Below are positions 32,812 through 45,059 of a stretch of DNA of 64,000 nt, piece after piece. The notes beneath the pieces were generated by a model that saw only the letters and a program-made list of their open reading frames with translations, searched no databases and had not been told where the DNA came from. Position 1 is the stretch's first letter. Each line of letters starts with the position of its first letter. Location of the stretch: NCBI RefSeq assembly GCF_021462225.1, contig NC_061815.1:50147373-50211372 (forward strand). Direction: 5' to 3'. This DNA is from Girardinichthys multiradiatus (Eukaryota; Chordata; Actinopteri; Cyprinodontiformes; Goodeidae). Made by a program: the position numbers and the translations under genes.

Positions 32812-34421
32812 CAAGTCCTTCTCAAAATATTAGCATATTGTGATAAAGTTCATTATTTTCCATAATGTCATGATGAAAATTTAACATTCATATATTTTAG
32901 ATTCATTGCACACTAACTGAAATATTTCAGGTCTTTTATTGTCTTAATACAGATGATTTTGGCATACAGCTCATGAAAACCCAAAATTCCTATCTCACAA
33001 AATTAGCATATCATTAAAAGGGTCTCTAAACGAGCTATGAACCTAATCATCTGAATCAACGAGTTAACTCTAAACACCTGCAAAAGATTCCTGAGGCCTT
33101 TAAAACTCCCAGCCTGGTTCATCACTCAAAACCCCAATCATGGGTAAGACTGCCGACCTGACTGCTGTCCAGAAGGCCACTATTGACACCCTCAAGCAAG
33201 AGGGTAAGACACAGAAAGAAATTTCTGAACGAATAGGCTGTTCCCAGAGTGCTGTATCAAGGCACCTCAGTGGGAAGTCTGTGGGAAGGAAAAAGTGTGG
33301 CAGAAAACGCTGCACAACGAGAAGAGGTGACCGGACCCTGAGGAAGATTGTGGAGAAGGGCCGATTCCAGACCTTGGGGGACCTGCGGAAGCAGTGGACT
33401 GAGTCTGGAGTAGAAACATCCAGAGCCACCGTGCACAGGCGTGTGCAGGAAATGGGCTACAGGTGCCGCATTCCCCAGGTCAAGCCACTTTTGAACCAGA
33501 AACAGCGGCAGAAGCGCCTGACCTGGGCTACAGAGAAGCAGCACTGGACTGTTGCTCAGTGGTCCAAAGTACTTTTTTCGGATGAAAGCAAATTCTGCAT
33601 GTCAATCGGAAATCAAGGTGCCAGAGTCTGGAGGAAGACTGGGGAGAAGGAAATGCCAAAATGCCAGAAGTCCAGTGTCAAGTAGCCACAGTCAGTGATG
33701 GTCTGGGGTGCCGTGTCAGCTGCTGGTGTTGGTCCACTGTGTTTTATCAAGGGCAGGGTCAATGCAGCTAGCTATCAGGAGATTTTGGAGCACTTCATGC
33801 TTCCATCTGCTGAAAAGCTTTATGGAGATGAAGATTTCATTTTTCAGCAAGACCTGGCACCAGCTCACAGTGCCAAAACCACTGGTAAATGGTTTACTGA
33901 CCATGGTATCACTGTGCTCAATTGGCCTGCCAACTCTCCTGACCTGAACCCCATAGAGAATCTGTGGGATATTGTGAAGAGAACGTTGAGAGACTCAAGA
34001 CCCAACACTCTGGATGAGCTAAAGGCCGCTATCGAAGCATCCTGGGCCTCCATAAGACCTCAGCAGTGCCACAGGCTGATTGCCTCCATGCCACGCCGCA
34101 TTGAAGCAGTCATTTCTGCCAAAGGATTCCCGACCAAGTATTGAGTGCATAACTGTACATGATTATTTGAAGGTTGACGTTTTTTGTATTAAAAACACTT
34201 TTCTTTTATTGGTCGGATGAAATATGCTAATTTTGTGAGATAGGAATTTTGGGTTTTCATGAGCTGTATGCCAAAATCATCCGTATTAAGACAATAAAAG
34301 ACCTGAAATATTTCAGTTAGTGTGCAATGAATCTAAAATATATGAATGTTACATTTTCATCATGACATTATGGAAAATAATGAACTTTATCACAATATGC
34401 TAATATTTTGAGAAGGACCTG
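32812..34421 (+). mobile_element. TcB copy 2: complete Tc1 element with 200-bp TIRs
   Basis: Terminal repeats at 32812-33011 and 34222-34421 are inverted and differ at about three positions. TA lies at 32810-32811 and 34422-34423. The host sequence rejoins as GACATATACAAGTCC, exactly as in TcA copy 1. It interrupts the last codons of the TcA transposase, whose frame now runs into the TcB end. Confidence 0.95.
33140..34144 (+). pseudogene. TcB transposase copy 2, one nonsense codon from full length
   Basis: The frame from MGKTADLTAVQKATIDTLKQ to KGFPTKY is 334 codons, the usual size for Tc1 transposases. Domains in order: HTH 1 (KEISERIGCSQSAVSRHLSG), a basic GRKKCGRKRC linker, HTH 2 (ETSRATVHRRVQEMGYRCR), then the DDE domain with LFSDESKF, QQDLAPAH and NPIENLW. 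From the second D to the E there are 34 residues, a canonical DD34E. The only visible lesion is TAG at 33683-33685, where copy 1 has TAC. The surrounding TIRs are intact, so the copy could still be moved in trans. Confidence 0.95.
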
Positions 34422-35390
34422 TACAAGTCCTGCACAGTGGTCAGAGGGATTTTAAGCCATTCTTCTTGCAGGATAGTGGCCAGGTCACTACGTGATACTG
34501 GTGGAGGAAAACGTTTCCTGACTCGCTCCTCCAAAACACCCCAAAGTGGCTCAATAATATTTAGATCTGGTGACTGTGCAGGCCATGGGAGATGTTCAAC
34601 TTCACTTTCATGTTCATCAAACCAATCTTTCACCAGTCTTGCTGTGTGTATTGGTGCATTGTCATCCTGATACACGGCACCGCCTTCAGGATACAATGTT
34701 TGAACCATTGGATGCACATGGTCCTCAAGAATGGTTCGGTAGTCCTTGGCAGTGACGTGCCCATCTAGCACAAGTATTGGACCAAGGGAATGCCATGATA
34801 TGGCAGCCCAAAACAATCACTGATCCACCCCCATGCTTCACTCTGGGCATGCAACAGTCTGGGTGGTACGCTTCTTTGGGGCTTCTCCACACCGTAACTC
34901 TCCCGGATGTGGGGAAAACAATAAAGGTGGACTCATCAGAGAACAGTACATGTTTCACATTGTCTACAGCCCAAGATTTGCGCTCCTTGCACCATTGAAA
35001 CCGACGTTTGGCATTGGCATGAGTGACCAAAGGTTTGGCTATAGCAGCCCGGCCGTGTATATTGACCCTGTGGAGCTCCCGACGGACAGTTCTGGTGGAA
35101 ACAGGAGAGTTGAGGTGCACATTTAGTTCTGCCGTGATTTGGGCAGCCGTGGTTTTATGTTTTTTGGATACAATCCAGGTTAGCACCAGAACATCCCTTT
35201 CAGACAGCTTCCTCTTGCGTCCACAGTTAATCCTGTTGGATGTGGTTCGTCCTTCTTGGTGGTATGCTGACATTACCCTGGATACCGTGGCTCTTGATAC
35301 ATCACAAAGACTTTCTGTCTTGGTCACAGATGCGCCAGCAAGACATGCACCAACAATTTGTCCTCTTTTGAACTCTGGTATGTCACCCAT
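34400..35390 (-). pseudogene. TcA transposase copy 2, one frameshift and a displaced C terminus
   Basis: From MGDIPEFKRGQIVGACLAG at 35390 it is open through both HTH regions and LFSDESTF. One extra T near 34810-34815 (GGGSVIV) shifts the frame. The rest is open through YQDDNAPIH and PDLNIIEPLW (again 36 residues between second D and E). The last native residues (MSFPR onward) lie on the far side of TcB at about 32746-32809 and contain a TGA. The frame here instead ends in TcB sequence. Confidence 0.9.
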
Positions 35391-35787
35391 AATGTTGTGT
35401 GCATTTCAATATTTTGAGTAAAACTGTGCTCTTACCCTGCTAATTGAACCTTCACACTCTGCTCTTACTGGTGCAATGTGCAATCAATGAAGACTGGCTA
35501 CCAGGCTGGTCCAATTTAGCCATGAAACCTCCCACACTAAAATGACAGGTGTTTCACTTTCATTGTCCAACCCCTGTATTTTACCCTTGAGCAGCTGTCT
35601 CCTGATAATAAAAGTAATAACGCCCAAAACGTGCTTCCCTTTACTGTTGGAGTGAAATCTCTGCAGGACATGATTCTGCTGACAGAACAAATGGTGCTTT
35701 GCTTTGCTGTTTAGGACTTGAAACTGACAACACAGCACAGGTGAAGTGACCTCTCGATACATAATAAGGATATAACTTTAGTAGTAG

Positions 35788-36122
35788 GGCTGCACAGTTG
35801 GTAGCACTGTTGCCTTGCAGCAAGGAGGTCCTGGGTTCGGCTCCTGGCTGGGGGTCTTTCTGCATGGAGTTTGCATATTTTCTCTGTGCATGCGTGGATA
35901 CTCCAGCTTCCTCCCACAGTCCAAAGACATGCCTGTTAGGTTAATTGGTCTCTCTAAATTGCCCTTAGGTGTATGAATGTTTGTGTGGTTGTTTGTGTGT
36001 TGCCCTGCGATGGACAGGCGACCTGTCCAGGGTGAAGTCTGCCTCCCCCCATAGACTGCTGGAGATAAGCACCAGCTCCCCCGTGACCCACAATGGAATA
36101 AGCGGTAGAAAATGAATGACTG
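35788..36122 (+). repeat. tRNA-like SINE
   Basis: It starts GGCTGCACAGTTGGTAGCAC, with GGTTCGGCTCC about 45 bp later, which can be read as degenerate Pol III A and B boxes. The body has GTCCAAAGACATGCCTGTTA and ACCTGTCCAGGGTGAAG, and it ends at AATGGAATAAGCGGTAGAAA and a short GACT repeat. Fragments recur at 14489-14600 and 44655-44745. SINE status is inferred from the head; the family name is not known to me. Confidence 0.7.
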
Positions 36123-38812
36123 ACTGACTTTAGTAGTATTAGCAGAAGTAGTACAAGTACTAGTAGAAGCAGGTACAGTCTACAGCCTGAATACACAAAG
36201 CACCCATCATTCAGACGGGTGTTTTACTGGAAGATGGTTTGATGAGTTCATAGTACAGTATATATGCTGAAGGGTCTTTTTTTGAAGGTGTGGCGGACGT
36301 TGTGGCTCAGTTTATCCTGCTGTATTGATGCAGACCCTCTGCTACAATCTCAGTATACCAGTAAGCCTGACTAGCTGGTTACCAGTTACACAGACAGAGC
36401 CGACCGTTTTTAAAAGTCTCTACTGCTGTGTTGTTAAATATGATCGAACAGCACAGTATTTATGGTAATTTTAATCAGAAATGATACGAAATATCTAAGG
36501 CTGGTAAATATTGTGATGATGGTATCAGTTGTGATAAACAAATCCAAACTGGTAGATTTCAGAAAACTAAATCAAACACTGCATAGATGTGTCTTAGCAA
36601 CTTTCACTGCAGGTGAAACGTTTAATTTTGGGTTAAATGAAGGACCATAAATATAGTCGTAAGCTGGACCACCTCTTAGGTTTACATTGCAGTTGTAACA
36701 GAAATGATTCTGGTTCAGTTTGACTCTCAGCTGAGTTTCATCCAGCAATATCTCATCATAAAGAACCAAACAGCAAAGGTTTTCTTCCCAGAGTCCCTGC
36801 AGACACTGATGCCAACCTACCTAGTCCAGATGTCCTAGGATCATTACTTCTATTTGCATTCTGGGAAATTTAATATTTCTTTCACAAAGTATCGTAAAAA
36901 TCCGTTCAGAAACCTGCCACATATTGAAACTGCAAGGTTTACGGACTTATTCTGTAGAAAAAATGACATAATTTGTCATTTCAGAAAGTAAAGTAGGGCT
37001 ATGAGGTGTTAAAGGGACGATTCCTTTACCTTTTCTTTGGTATTTTTCTGACTTGTCTAACATCCAACCCTGCAGCTCATTTTTAAGACTCTCTGAAGAC
37101 GATTTTACTGAATCACACTAATTCAGGACGGCTGTGTGAAGGTTACTGAAAACAAATGTAGAAAACCATTGTAAGGTGTCCAACCACATGCCACAAGTTG
37201 AAGGAAATTGGGTTCGAAGTGTTGGAATCCATGAGAAGTACTCTCATTGTTACAGAGAAAAGGTCTACAATAGTATATTTTTTTAGGAAAAAGGAGCCTG
37301 GCTGCCTGTAAAACAGGAAATCAGTGGAGAGGGAGACGTCTGGCACCATAAACCGTATAAAGCATCAGTGAGGTCCTTAAATCATTAAAGTTATTCCCAA
37401 TTTAACATCCTTCTTTATGCCTCTGAGGGCAGTTTCCTTCAGCTCCACATGGAAGCAAAAAGTGAGCTTGGTCCGCCTGTCAGAACCGCACCACTCAGAC
37501 GCTTTAAATGCCAGTTCTTCCTCACTATTATAAACAGAACATTTGGAAAGGTTAATGAGAGAAAAACAGTGCTGACCTCAGCCGCTCACTCACGCAGTTT
37601 ACCTCAGGCCAGTCAACCCCATAATGTCCTCCTTGGGAAACCACTCCAGACCTCATTTGCATCTAATTTGAGTGGTGGTGGAGGGGGGGGGGGATTAGAA
37701 AACAGGATGGCTTTTCTCTCCTGGGTTCACTTCACACCTGTTCTGCACACACACACACACACACACACCCTGCAGTGCTTTTTTTAACGTTTTTTTTCTG
37801 GAGCTGCAAACAGTTTCCTAACTGCTGTGAAAAGTCAGGAATTGGTGCCGTGAACTCCGGAGGGAATATTCGGATTGGCCGAGCTCCTGTTTTAAGGTGA
37901 ATAAATGTGTAAATATGAACGTCTACTTCATGTCAGCAGGTTTTCCCTGTTTGGCTTGAAGCCTCTATACGTGCAGAGCGTCGGCCGGGGTGTGTGCGTT
38001 TGCAGCTTAATGGGCTCGCTGCTGGAAGTGGAGCTCTGCCTGGGCGAACTCTTCAAGAAACCTAATTTTTGATTTTCTGTTCCATCACTAATGGCTTTTT
38101 GAGGAACTTCTGGCGAGTTTTTTAAAAGCAACACCTTCTCGGCTTTCTCTGTCCTCGCCTGGCCTTTTCTTCCTCAATTTATTTCCAGCTCTTCATCTCT
38201 GTCCAGACTTTGTTCCCTCTGCTCTTTCTCTTTGTCCTGTTTTTCTCTGATTAAGTTCTGTTTTTGTCACCTTTGGCACATTCTGACACCTCCTCTTCCT
38301 CCTTTACTTCTTTGCTTATTTGCAACACTTCCCCTGACCACCTTCTCCAACACACAGACACACAGGCAGCCGTTCAGTTTGCCAGCAGCATCTCTCCAGT
38401 TGAGTTTTCACAGCCCCCATTTCCCCTCTGAATGCCAACCTACCACTGAGCACACAACAGTAGGATCCTGCTGTGTGTGTGTGTTTCTCTCTGAAAAACG
38501 GATCCAGCAGGTTCCAGCCTTTGCTTCTGGCTCTTATCAAAGCTTTGTGCTGATTGGTCAGTGGATGCTGTAGCCACCACACCCTCAGCTGTGGGACAAT
38601 GGTTCGTGGTGCGCCTGGAATATGTGTGTGTGTTCTGACACAAGTCCAGTTAGTGTAATAAACATAGATTTGATGGAATCAGAACCCATAACAAGCTGAT
38701 TACTCCTGACACCTTTTACCTGAACACAGCTGATGTTTTTAAAAATAATTTACAGCTTCTGCCCAAAATGTCTGGTAGTCCCAGATGCATGGCAGTTGTT
38801 GTAATATTTATT

Positions 38813-38883
38813 ATGGATGGATGGAGGGACGGAGGACAGATGGATGGACGGATGGTATGATATGGATGGATGGATGGATGGAA
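38813..38883 (-). repeat. Small TGGA array, inverted relative to the main minisatellite
   Basis: TGGATGGATGG units with GATGGTATGATATGGATGGA are the reverse complement of units of the array at 39121-40640. The piece lies about 240 bp upstream of it. Confidence 0.85.
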
Positions 38884-39120
38884 CGGTGAACTGAACCAGA
38901 ACTTCATGCTACTCCACACTGAACTGATTGACTCACCTGAAACAACAGCAGATGAGATGCTACAACACACTGATACCCTCCTGATGGGTCCCTCTAACCC
39001 AAATGGGACTCATCAACAGCTGCAGTTAAATGGTGCATTCAAGTACATCGTGTACACTGGACTGTCTAAATATCATAAGAACTCCTAAGTCATTAAAACC
39101 GTTTTGTTTGCAGATCAACA

Positions 39121-40640
39121 AAAATATCCATCCATCCATGTCACACCATCCATCCGTCCGTCTCTCCATCCATCCATCCATCTATCCACTCATCCATCCA
39201 TCTGTCCGTCCCTCCATCCATCCATCCATCTATCCATTCGTCCATCCATCCATATCACACCATCCATCCATATCACACCATCCATCCATATCATACCATC
39301 CGTCTGTCCGTCCCTCCATCCATCCATCCATCCATGTCACACCATCCATCCGTCCCTTCATCCATCCATCTATCCACTCATCCATCCATATCACACCATC
39401 CGTCCGTCACTCCATCCGTCCGTCCCTCCATCCATCCATCCATCCATGTCACACCATCCATCCGTGTCACACCATCCGTCCGTCCATCCATCCATCCATC
39501 CATGTCACACCATCCATCCGTCCGTCTCTCCATCCATCCATCCATCCATCCATGTCACACCATCCATCCGTCCGTCTCTCCATCCATCCATCTATCCACT
39601 CATCCATCCATCTGTCCGTCTCTCCATCCATCCATCCATATCATACCATCCATCCGTCCGTCTCTCCATCCATCCATCCATCCATCCATGTCACACCATC
39701 CATCCGTCCGTCTCTCCATCCATCCATCTATCCACTCATCCATCCATCTGTCCGTCCATCCATCCATCCATCTATCCACTCATCCATCCATCCATATCAC
39801 ACCATCCATCTATCCATCCATCCATATCATACCATCCGTCTGTCCATCCATCCATCCATCGTCACACCATCCATCTATCCATCCATCCATATCATACCAT
39901 CCGTCTGTCCGTCCATCCATCCATCGTCACACCATCCATCCGTCCATCCATCCATATCACACCATCCATCCGTCCATCCATCCATGTCACTCCATCCATC
40001 CATGTCACACCATCCGTCCATCCATCCATCCATCCATCCATGTCACACCATCCATCCATATCACACCATCCATCCATCCATGTCACACCGTCCGTCCATC
40101 CATCCATCCATCCATCCATGTCACACCATCCATCCATATCACACCATCCATCCATCCATCCATCCATCCATGTCACACCGTCCGTCCATCCATCCATGTC
40201 ACACCATCCATCCATGTCACACCATCCATCCATCCATCCATGTCACACCATCCATCCATCCATCCATGTCACACCATCCATCCATATCACACCATCCATC
40301 CATCCATCCATCCATCCATGTCACACCATCCATCCATCCATCCATGTCACACCATCCATCCATATCACACCATCCATCCATCCATCCATCCATGTCACAC
40401 CATCCGTCCATCCATCCATCCATCCATCCATCCATCCATGTCACACCATCCATCTATATCACACCATCCATCCATCCATGTCACACCGTCCGTCCATCCA
40501 TCCATCCATCCATCCATGTCACACCATCCATCCATATCACACCATCCATCCATCCATCCATCCATGTCACACCGTCCGTCCATCCATCCATGTCACACCA
40601 TCCGTCCATCCATCCATCCGTCCATCCATCCATCCATCTC
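39121..40640 (+). repeat. CCAT-based minisatellite with higher-order structure
   Basis: About 1.5 kb of CCAT tetranucleotides mixed with variants: CATGTCACACCATCC, CATATCACACCATCC, CCGTCCGTCTCTCC and CTATCCACTCATCC. In the first half, blocks such as 39551 and 39687 recur with a period of about 136 bp; the second half is more uniform. All three forward frames stay open for over 450 codons because the units lack stop codons; these are not genes. Confidence 0.95.
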
Positions 40641-42463
40641 TTCTGTAGCTGCATGGGGAACCTGCATGTTCCCTAAGAGCAGAGTTTAGTGATAGCTGGG
40701 AGTCATCTCTGGATTGTTCAGGTGTCACATTTTAAAGTTGCCCTACAGAACGTTGCATTGAGCTCTTAGTTCCACATAATTGTTCTTCATGAGTCCAAGT
40801 TAAAACAAAGCTGTGTTTGTTTGGTACCGAACTGAACCGACCGGGCAGAACCGTTACATTCCCCTAACAGTTATTGTGAATTTCTACTTCAGATGTTTTG
40901 AAGGTGAACTGATGTCATGCATCAGGTTTTTACTCATTTTCATTTAAGTGTTTGACCTCAAAACGTTTTTATTATATAGATGTTATATTTTAAGGAAAAA
41001 GGTGGAGAGAAGATTGCTAAAGATCTTTTATCTGAAGTCCTGCATGCAGCACACAGATGACCTTTAGAGTTCTTCATCAAGTCTCTGCAGGGTTTTTGCT
41101 CCCGTGACTTTCTAAGGCTGCAGGTCATCTCAGCCCTTCCTATACAGACCTCGTCCGACCTCACCATTAGGTGTTATGTGACATACATAATCATAAAAAT
41201 GGTCAGACCTCTTCTGTATTTTAATGTATTGCATCTTGTTTTTTTAAGCTCTTATGTTACACCCTGTTTCCACGGATTCTGGTTGTGAGTTATGTTTGGG
41301 CCTGATGATTCTAATGAAATGTGACAGATTAGGACCGTTGATTAAACCAGAAAACCTCTAAATGACCTGCTGCTGCTGGATAAAATCTATTGGAGTTGCA
41401 TTACCACATTTTCTTACAGTAGACTGTTGGTAAATTACAGAAAATGACTGAAATCATTAGCTGTCAACGTGGTTATGAAACATCCCTGAGGCAAGTAGGA
41501 ATGGTCACACAGCAGACAGCTCTGAAAATGTCAGGTATGAAAAAACCAAAACTCCTAAATCACAAGCTGCTGAAAATGATTCCTCTGCTATTGATAGTTT
41601 CTGTTGGACACTTCTTTTCCTTCCACCAATTTTCTAGTTTCTACATTCTTATCCAGAACTGGACTAGATCTTCTGAAAGTCTGGAGAACTGATTATTCAA
41701 AGATGGTCTGACCCCTTAGAAGTATATAGAAAACAGTTCACTCTTGAAAATGTGTTTGTGTCTCAATGAGATTTATCTTTAAAATTAAATAAAAGTAAAA
41801 ACAACAATATATCAGAGATGATTTAAAAGTTTCCCACAGTGCCACTTATCTTGTGTGTTGAGCAGGCATGCAGATGTGCACCATAGCTACAGTTAGCATG
41901 CATGCTTAGCTAACCTTTGAATTAACGCCATCATTCAGCAGTTATTTACTGTCATCATGAGGAGGACCCTGCTGATGAAATCCAGCTGAGGGTTATTGCT
42001 ATCGCAGACAAATCTAAAGTAAGAAGTAAAAACCACAATGAGCTTGCTGTTCTGAAACAGCCTGTTGATGTCACGCCTATCATCCGTGGCCATCTTGTGG
42101 TATCCAGTTTGTCCCAGTCAAAATATGTTGGATTCAGCTTTGGTGCAGCAAACAGCTCCGATACAGGGAACCAACTTTCAGGCTCCAGCTCTAGGTCAGT
42201 GGGTGATACTGTTTCTCAAAGTCTCTGCAGCATGTGGCCAGTTGACCTTTCTGTATAATGACTTTTTGCCTGGCAAAGGAACAGCCAGCTATCACAGAGG
42301 GTGCCCACTGGCCTTCTGGGAAATGAACCAGGCTGAATGTTACATTAAAACCCCAGCACCAATTCTGCACAGTGTACAAAGATGCAGTAAACACATGAGG
42401 CTAGTATAATAAGCTCACTATTTATATGGAGAACCTGGTCCATGCATGCAAACAAATGGGCAG

Positions 42464-43085
42464 TTACAGTGTCTTGGAAAACTATGCAGACCTGCTCAAC
42501 AATTTGTCACATTACATCCACATTACATCCACAAGCTTTCAATATTAGCTGTACACTTCATAAATCTGATCTTTATGGAACCAGGGAGAAGAAAGTCGCT
42601 AATGAAAGAAAGCCAGAAGATGTCCTGTTTAAAGTTTGCCCCAAACCATGTAGGAAACATGGTGGTGGCAGCATCATGGTGAGGAGACATGAAAAACATT
42701 TGGAAGAAGCTATTCTGCTCAGATGAAAACAAAATTAAGACCTGCATGCAAAACCCTATGTGTAGAGGAAAATTAACATTGCACATAACCCTGACCATCC
42801 CATCCCCCACAGTGAAACATACTGGTGGCAGCATCATGCTGTTGGATGCTTTCCTTCAGCAGCAACAGGGAAGCTGGTCAGAGTTCACTTGTTAGAGGCT
42901 GCAAAAGACTGGAGGTTCACTTTCCAGTGGGACAGCCACCCTAAACATACAGCCAGAGATACAATGAGATGGTTTAGATCAAGCCAGATTCAGGTGTTAG
43001 AATGGCCTAGTCAAAGTCCAGACCTTAATCCAATTGAGAATCTGTGGCAAGACCTGAAAACTGATGTTACTTTTTCATATTTACA
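42464..43085 (+). mobile_element. Tc1-like relic, DD34E family
   Basis: The left end CAGTGTCTTGGAAAACTATG follows TA. The transposase N terminus is lost. The remains include KHTGGSIML, and QWDSHPKHTARDTMRWFRSS with WPSQSPDLNPIENLWQDL, 34 residues between D and E. A partial second copy of a NMVVAAS/GGGSIM segment near 42650-42680 shows internal rearrangement. Two more relics of this family lie at 48390 and 50975. Confidence 0.8.
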
Positions 43086-44479
43086 ATAAATTTTACCACA
43101 GTTGCTTAAATTAAGCTACCTGAAAGCACATTGCATATTTGCTTGTGTCCGCAGAGGATTTCCGTGAACAGTTTATGCTCAACATGTCTTTTTACTGCAG
43201 GTTGAACCATTTAAATTGTGTTTTAACTGCTACAGAGGGAATGTGACCAGTTTATTTTACAGTTCTCCTTTATTTACTCTCCAAAGTAAGTTTTGCTAAC
43301 CTTGTGGTCGGGTTCCCATCTGCATGCTTCACTGCTGCTTCTGGAGTCATGCAGTGCTTCTGTTTACAAGAGCTGAGCGATTAATATGCCGTGTATGGTG
43401 TCACTGCTGCAGCAGAGGGCCATGGTATGATGATGACTTGGATAAACACAGGTTGGAGGGAAATCTCATTTTATTTTAAACTTCAAACAAGCCTTTGATG
43501 TCATAAGGAGCGGCCAAAGTATCCTGCATGTCAAAGTTAAATTAAGGCCACAAAGATGGCACACACACACGCACACACACACACCTACACACCAATCAAA
43601 ACCGGCTTATTCATGTCTCATATGTATATTCTTTCACATTGCAAACATGGGAAATCTCATCAAGCTCAGGGACACAGTTCACTCTCATTCTTTCAATGGA
43701 TTAAACATGCAACTGGTTGTAGATGGAAACTTTGACGTATAATGAGAAAGAGAGAGACTGTCACACCGAAACAAGCCAGAGTCACGAACAACCTTCTGAA
43801 ACAGAAGTCCTGTGTGTGTGTGACACCATGATGCACATATAGGTTTGTGTGTGTGTGCTTCGATGTCTGTGTATGTATGGAGTTTTAAGATAGTAACAAG
43901 CAAAGCCACAGTCACCAAAGCGACACGTACTCTGGCTGCAGGGACTCCTTTTTTTCATTGTTGTCTTCTCTACACCTGCATGTATGCATGCTTGCGTGGT
44001 TTTATTTGTGGGCGTGTGGCGGTGCATGGAGCATGACTGTCTGACTTGTAATTTTCCCTTTTCAGTCCATTCGTCACCCCAACTCACAGTGGAAATATGG
44101 ATTTTTCCATATGCTGGTTTTTCCTTGTTCATTCCATTCTCCATCAGCCTCCTGTACAGTTTAATCTCCCAGGTCCTCTAAAGCTTTTGTGAAGCAGCAC
44201 TTGGATTTGTTCTTGTCTGGTAGCTTCTCAGCAGCCAAAAAATTCCTGAACCTGCAGCCCTTCCTATTCACTCACAGTGCAGCACCAGTAAATCTAGACT
44301 GTGGCGATGCAGGGCTTCAACCTAATACCTCAGTCACCTTGGTGGTTCTGGGACCAATTCCTGCTGTGAGATTCAAGTGTCACCAGGACAGAAGTCCCTC
44401 CAGTGACTTCTGGGTGTCCTCTAAGTTGAACATGCTTCCAGATCCACCAAAGGGAGGTTTCCAGTTCTTTCTTTGGTTA

Positions 44480-44625
44480 TCCAAGGACCAGTCCTTCAAA
44501 GGAACCCATAAGGGACCCACAAAAAATACCTTCCCCAACAAAGTCATAAGCCTTCTCCATATCCAAAAAGCATATCTTTGGCAGGTCAACCAAACCTCCA
44601 TGAACCCCTATGTGATTCAGCGAAG
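44480..44625 (-). mobile_element. LINE reverse-transcriptase fragment
   Basis: On the minus strand the translation includes GLVDLPKICFLDMEKAYDFV, which fits the RT motif F-x-D-x-x-K-A-[FY]-D of RTE-type LINEs. The neighbouring sequence to about 44370 may be more of the element but is not clear. Confidence 0.6.
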
Positions 44626-44654
44626 GTAAAGATCTGGTTCATGGTTTCAGTTAT

Positions 44655-44745
44655 TGGTTTCTCTAAATTGCCCTGGTGTGAGTGAGTGTGGGGATGTTTG
44701 TCTGTCGTGTGTGTCTCTGTGATGGACTGGAGACCTGTCCGAGAT
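44655..44745 (+). repeat. Fragment of the tRNA-like SINE
   Basis: GGTTTCTCTAAATTGCCCT and GTGATGGACTGGAGACCTGT match the middle of the repeat at 35788-36122. Confidence 0.65.
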
Positions 44746-45059
44746 GTACCATGTCCTACTGACGTCCTAGCTGCACACGACCATTTCTGTTGATCAGTGG
44801 GAACGTAGAATATTATGTTTCCCATCTTTATTATTAATAATATGTATGATGTAGTTTGAGTTGTTTTAGAACCTGATCTGTTCCTTATATATCATCTTTG
44901 TCATTGGAGGCCATGTTGAAAACGGTCTCCATCTAGGTCCAGTGGCCTTAAGGTTTTCATGCAGGTTCCAGTTAGGCTGATGACACTGCTTCCAGAAGCC
45001 AGAGTTGAACATTTGAAGTGGATGGATTTCAGCTATAATGAAACCAGTTTAGAAGCAAA

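Larger units (their letters stand above)
32694..35576 (-). mobile_element. TcA copy 2 (DD36E), interrupted by TcB copy 2
   Basis: The ends CAGGGGTTGGACAATGAAA and its inverse are flanked on both sides by TA (32692-32693 and 35577-35578). Without the nested 1610-bp element and one TA it is 1271 bp, close to copy 1. It lies in slit3 intron 1, antisense to the gene. Confidence 0.95.

Noticed and set aside
35788..35870. Functional tRNA gene
   Set aside because: The head has only degenerate A and B boxes, no cloverleaf that I could fold, and it continues into a SINE body found elsewhere in the window.
39121..40640. CRISPR array
   Set aside because: Tetranucleotide satellite in a vertebrate intron; no repeat-spacer layout and no cas genes.
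39030..40689. Three overlapping plus-strand frames of 451-548 codons and long minus-strand frames
   Set aside because: They are produced by CCAT repeats that contain no stop codons in any forward frame; the His/Pro/Ser/Ile products have no gene features.
44189..44629. 146-codon plus-strand frame
   Set aside because: It is antisense to a LINE reverse-transcriptase fragment and has no recognisable domain.
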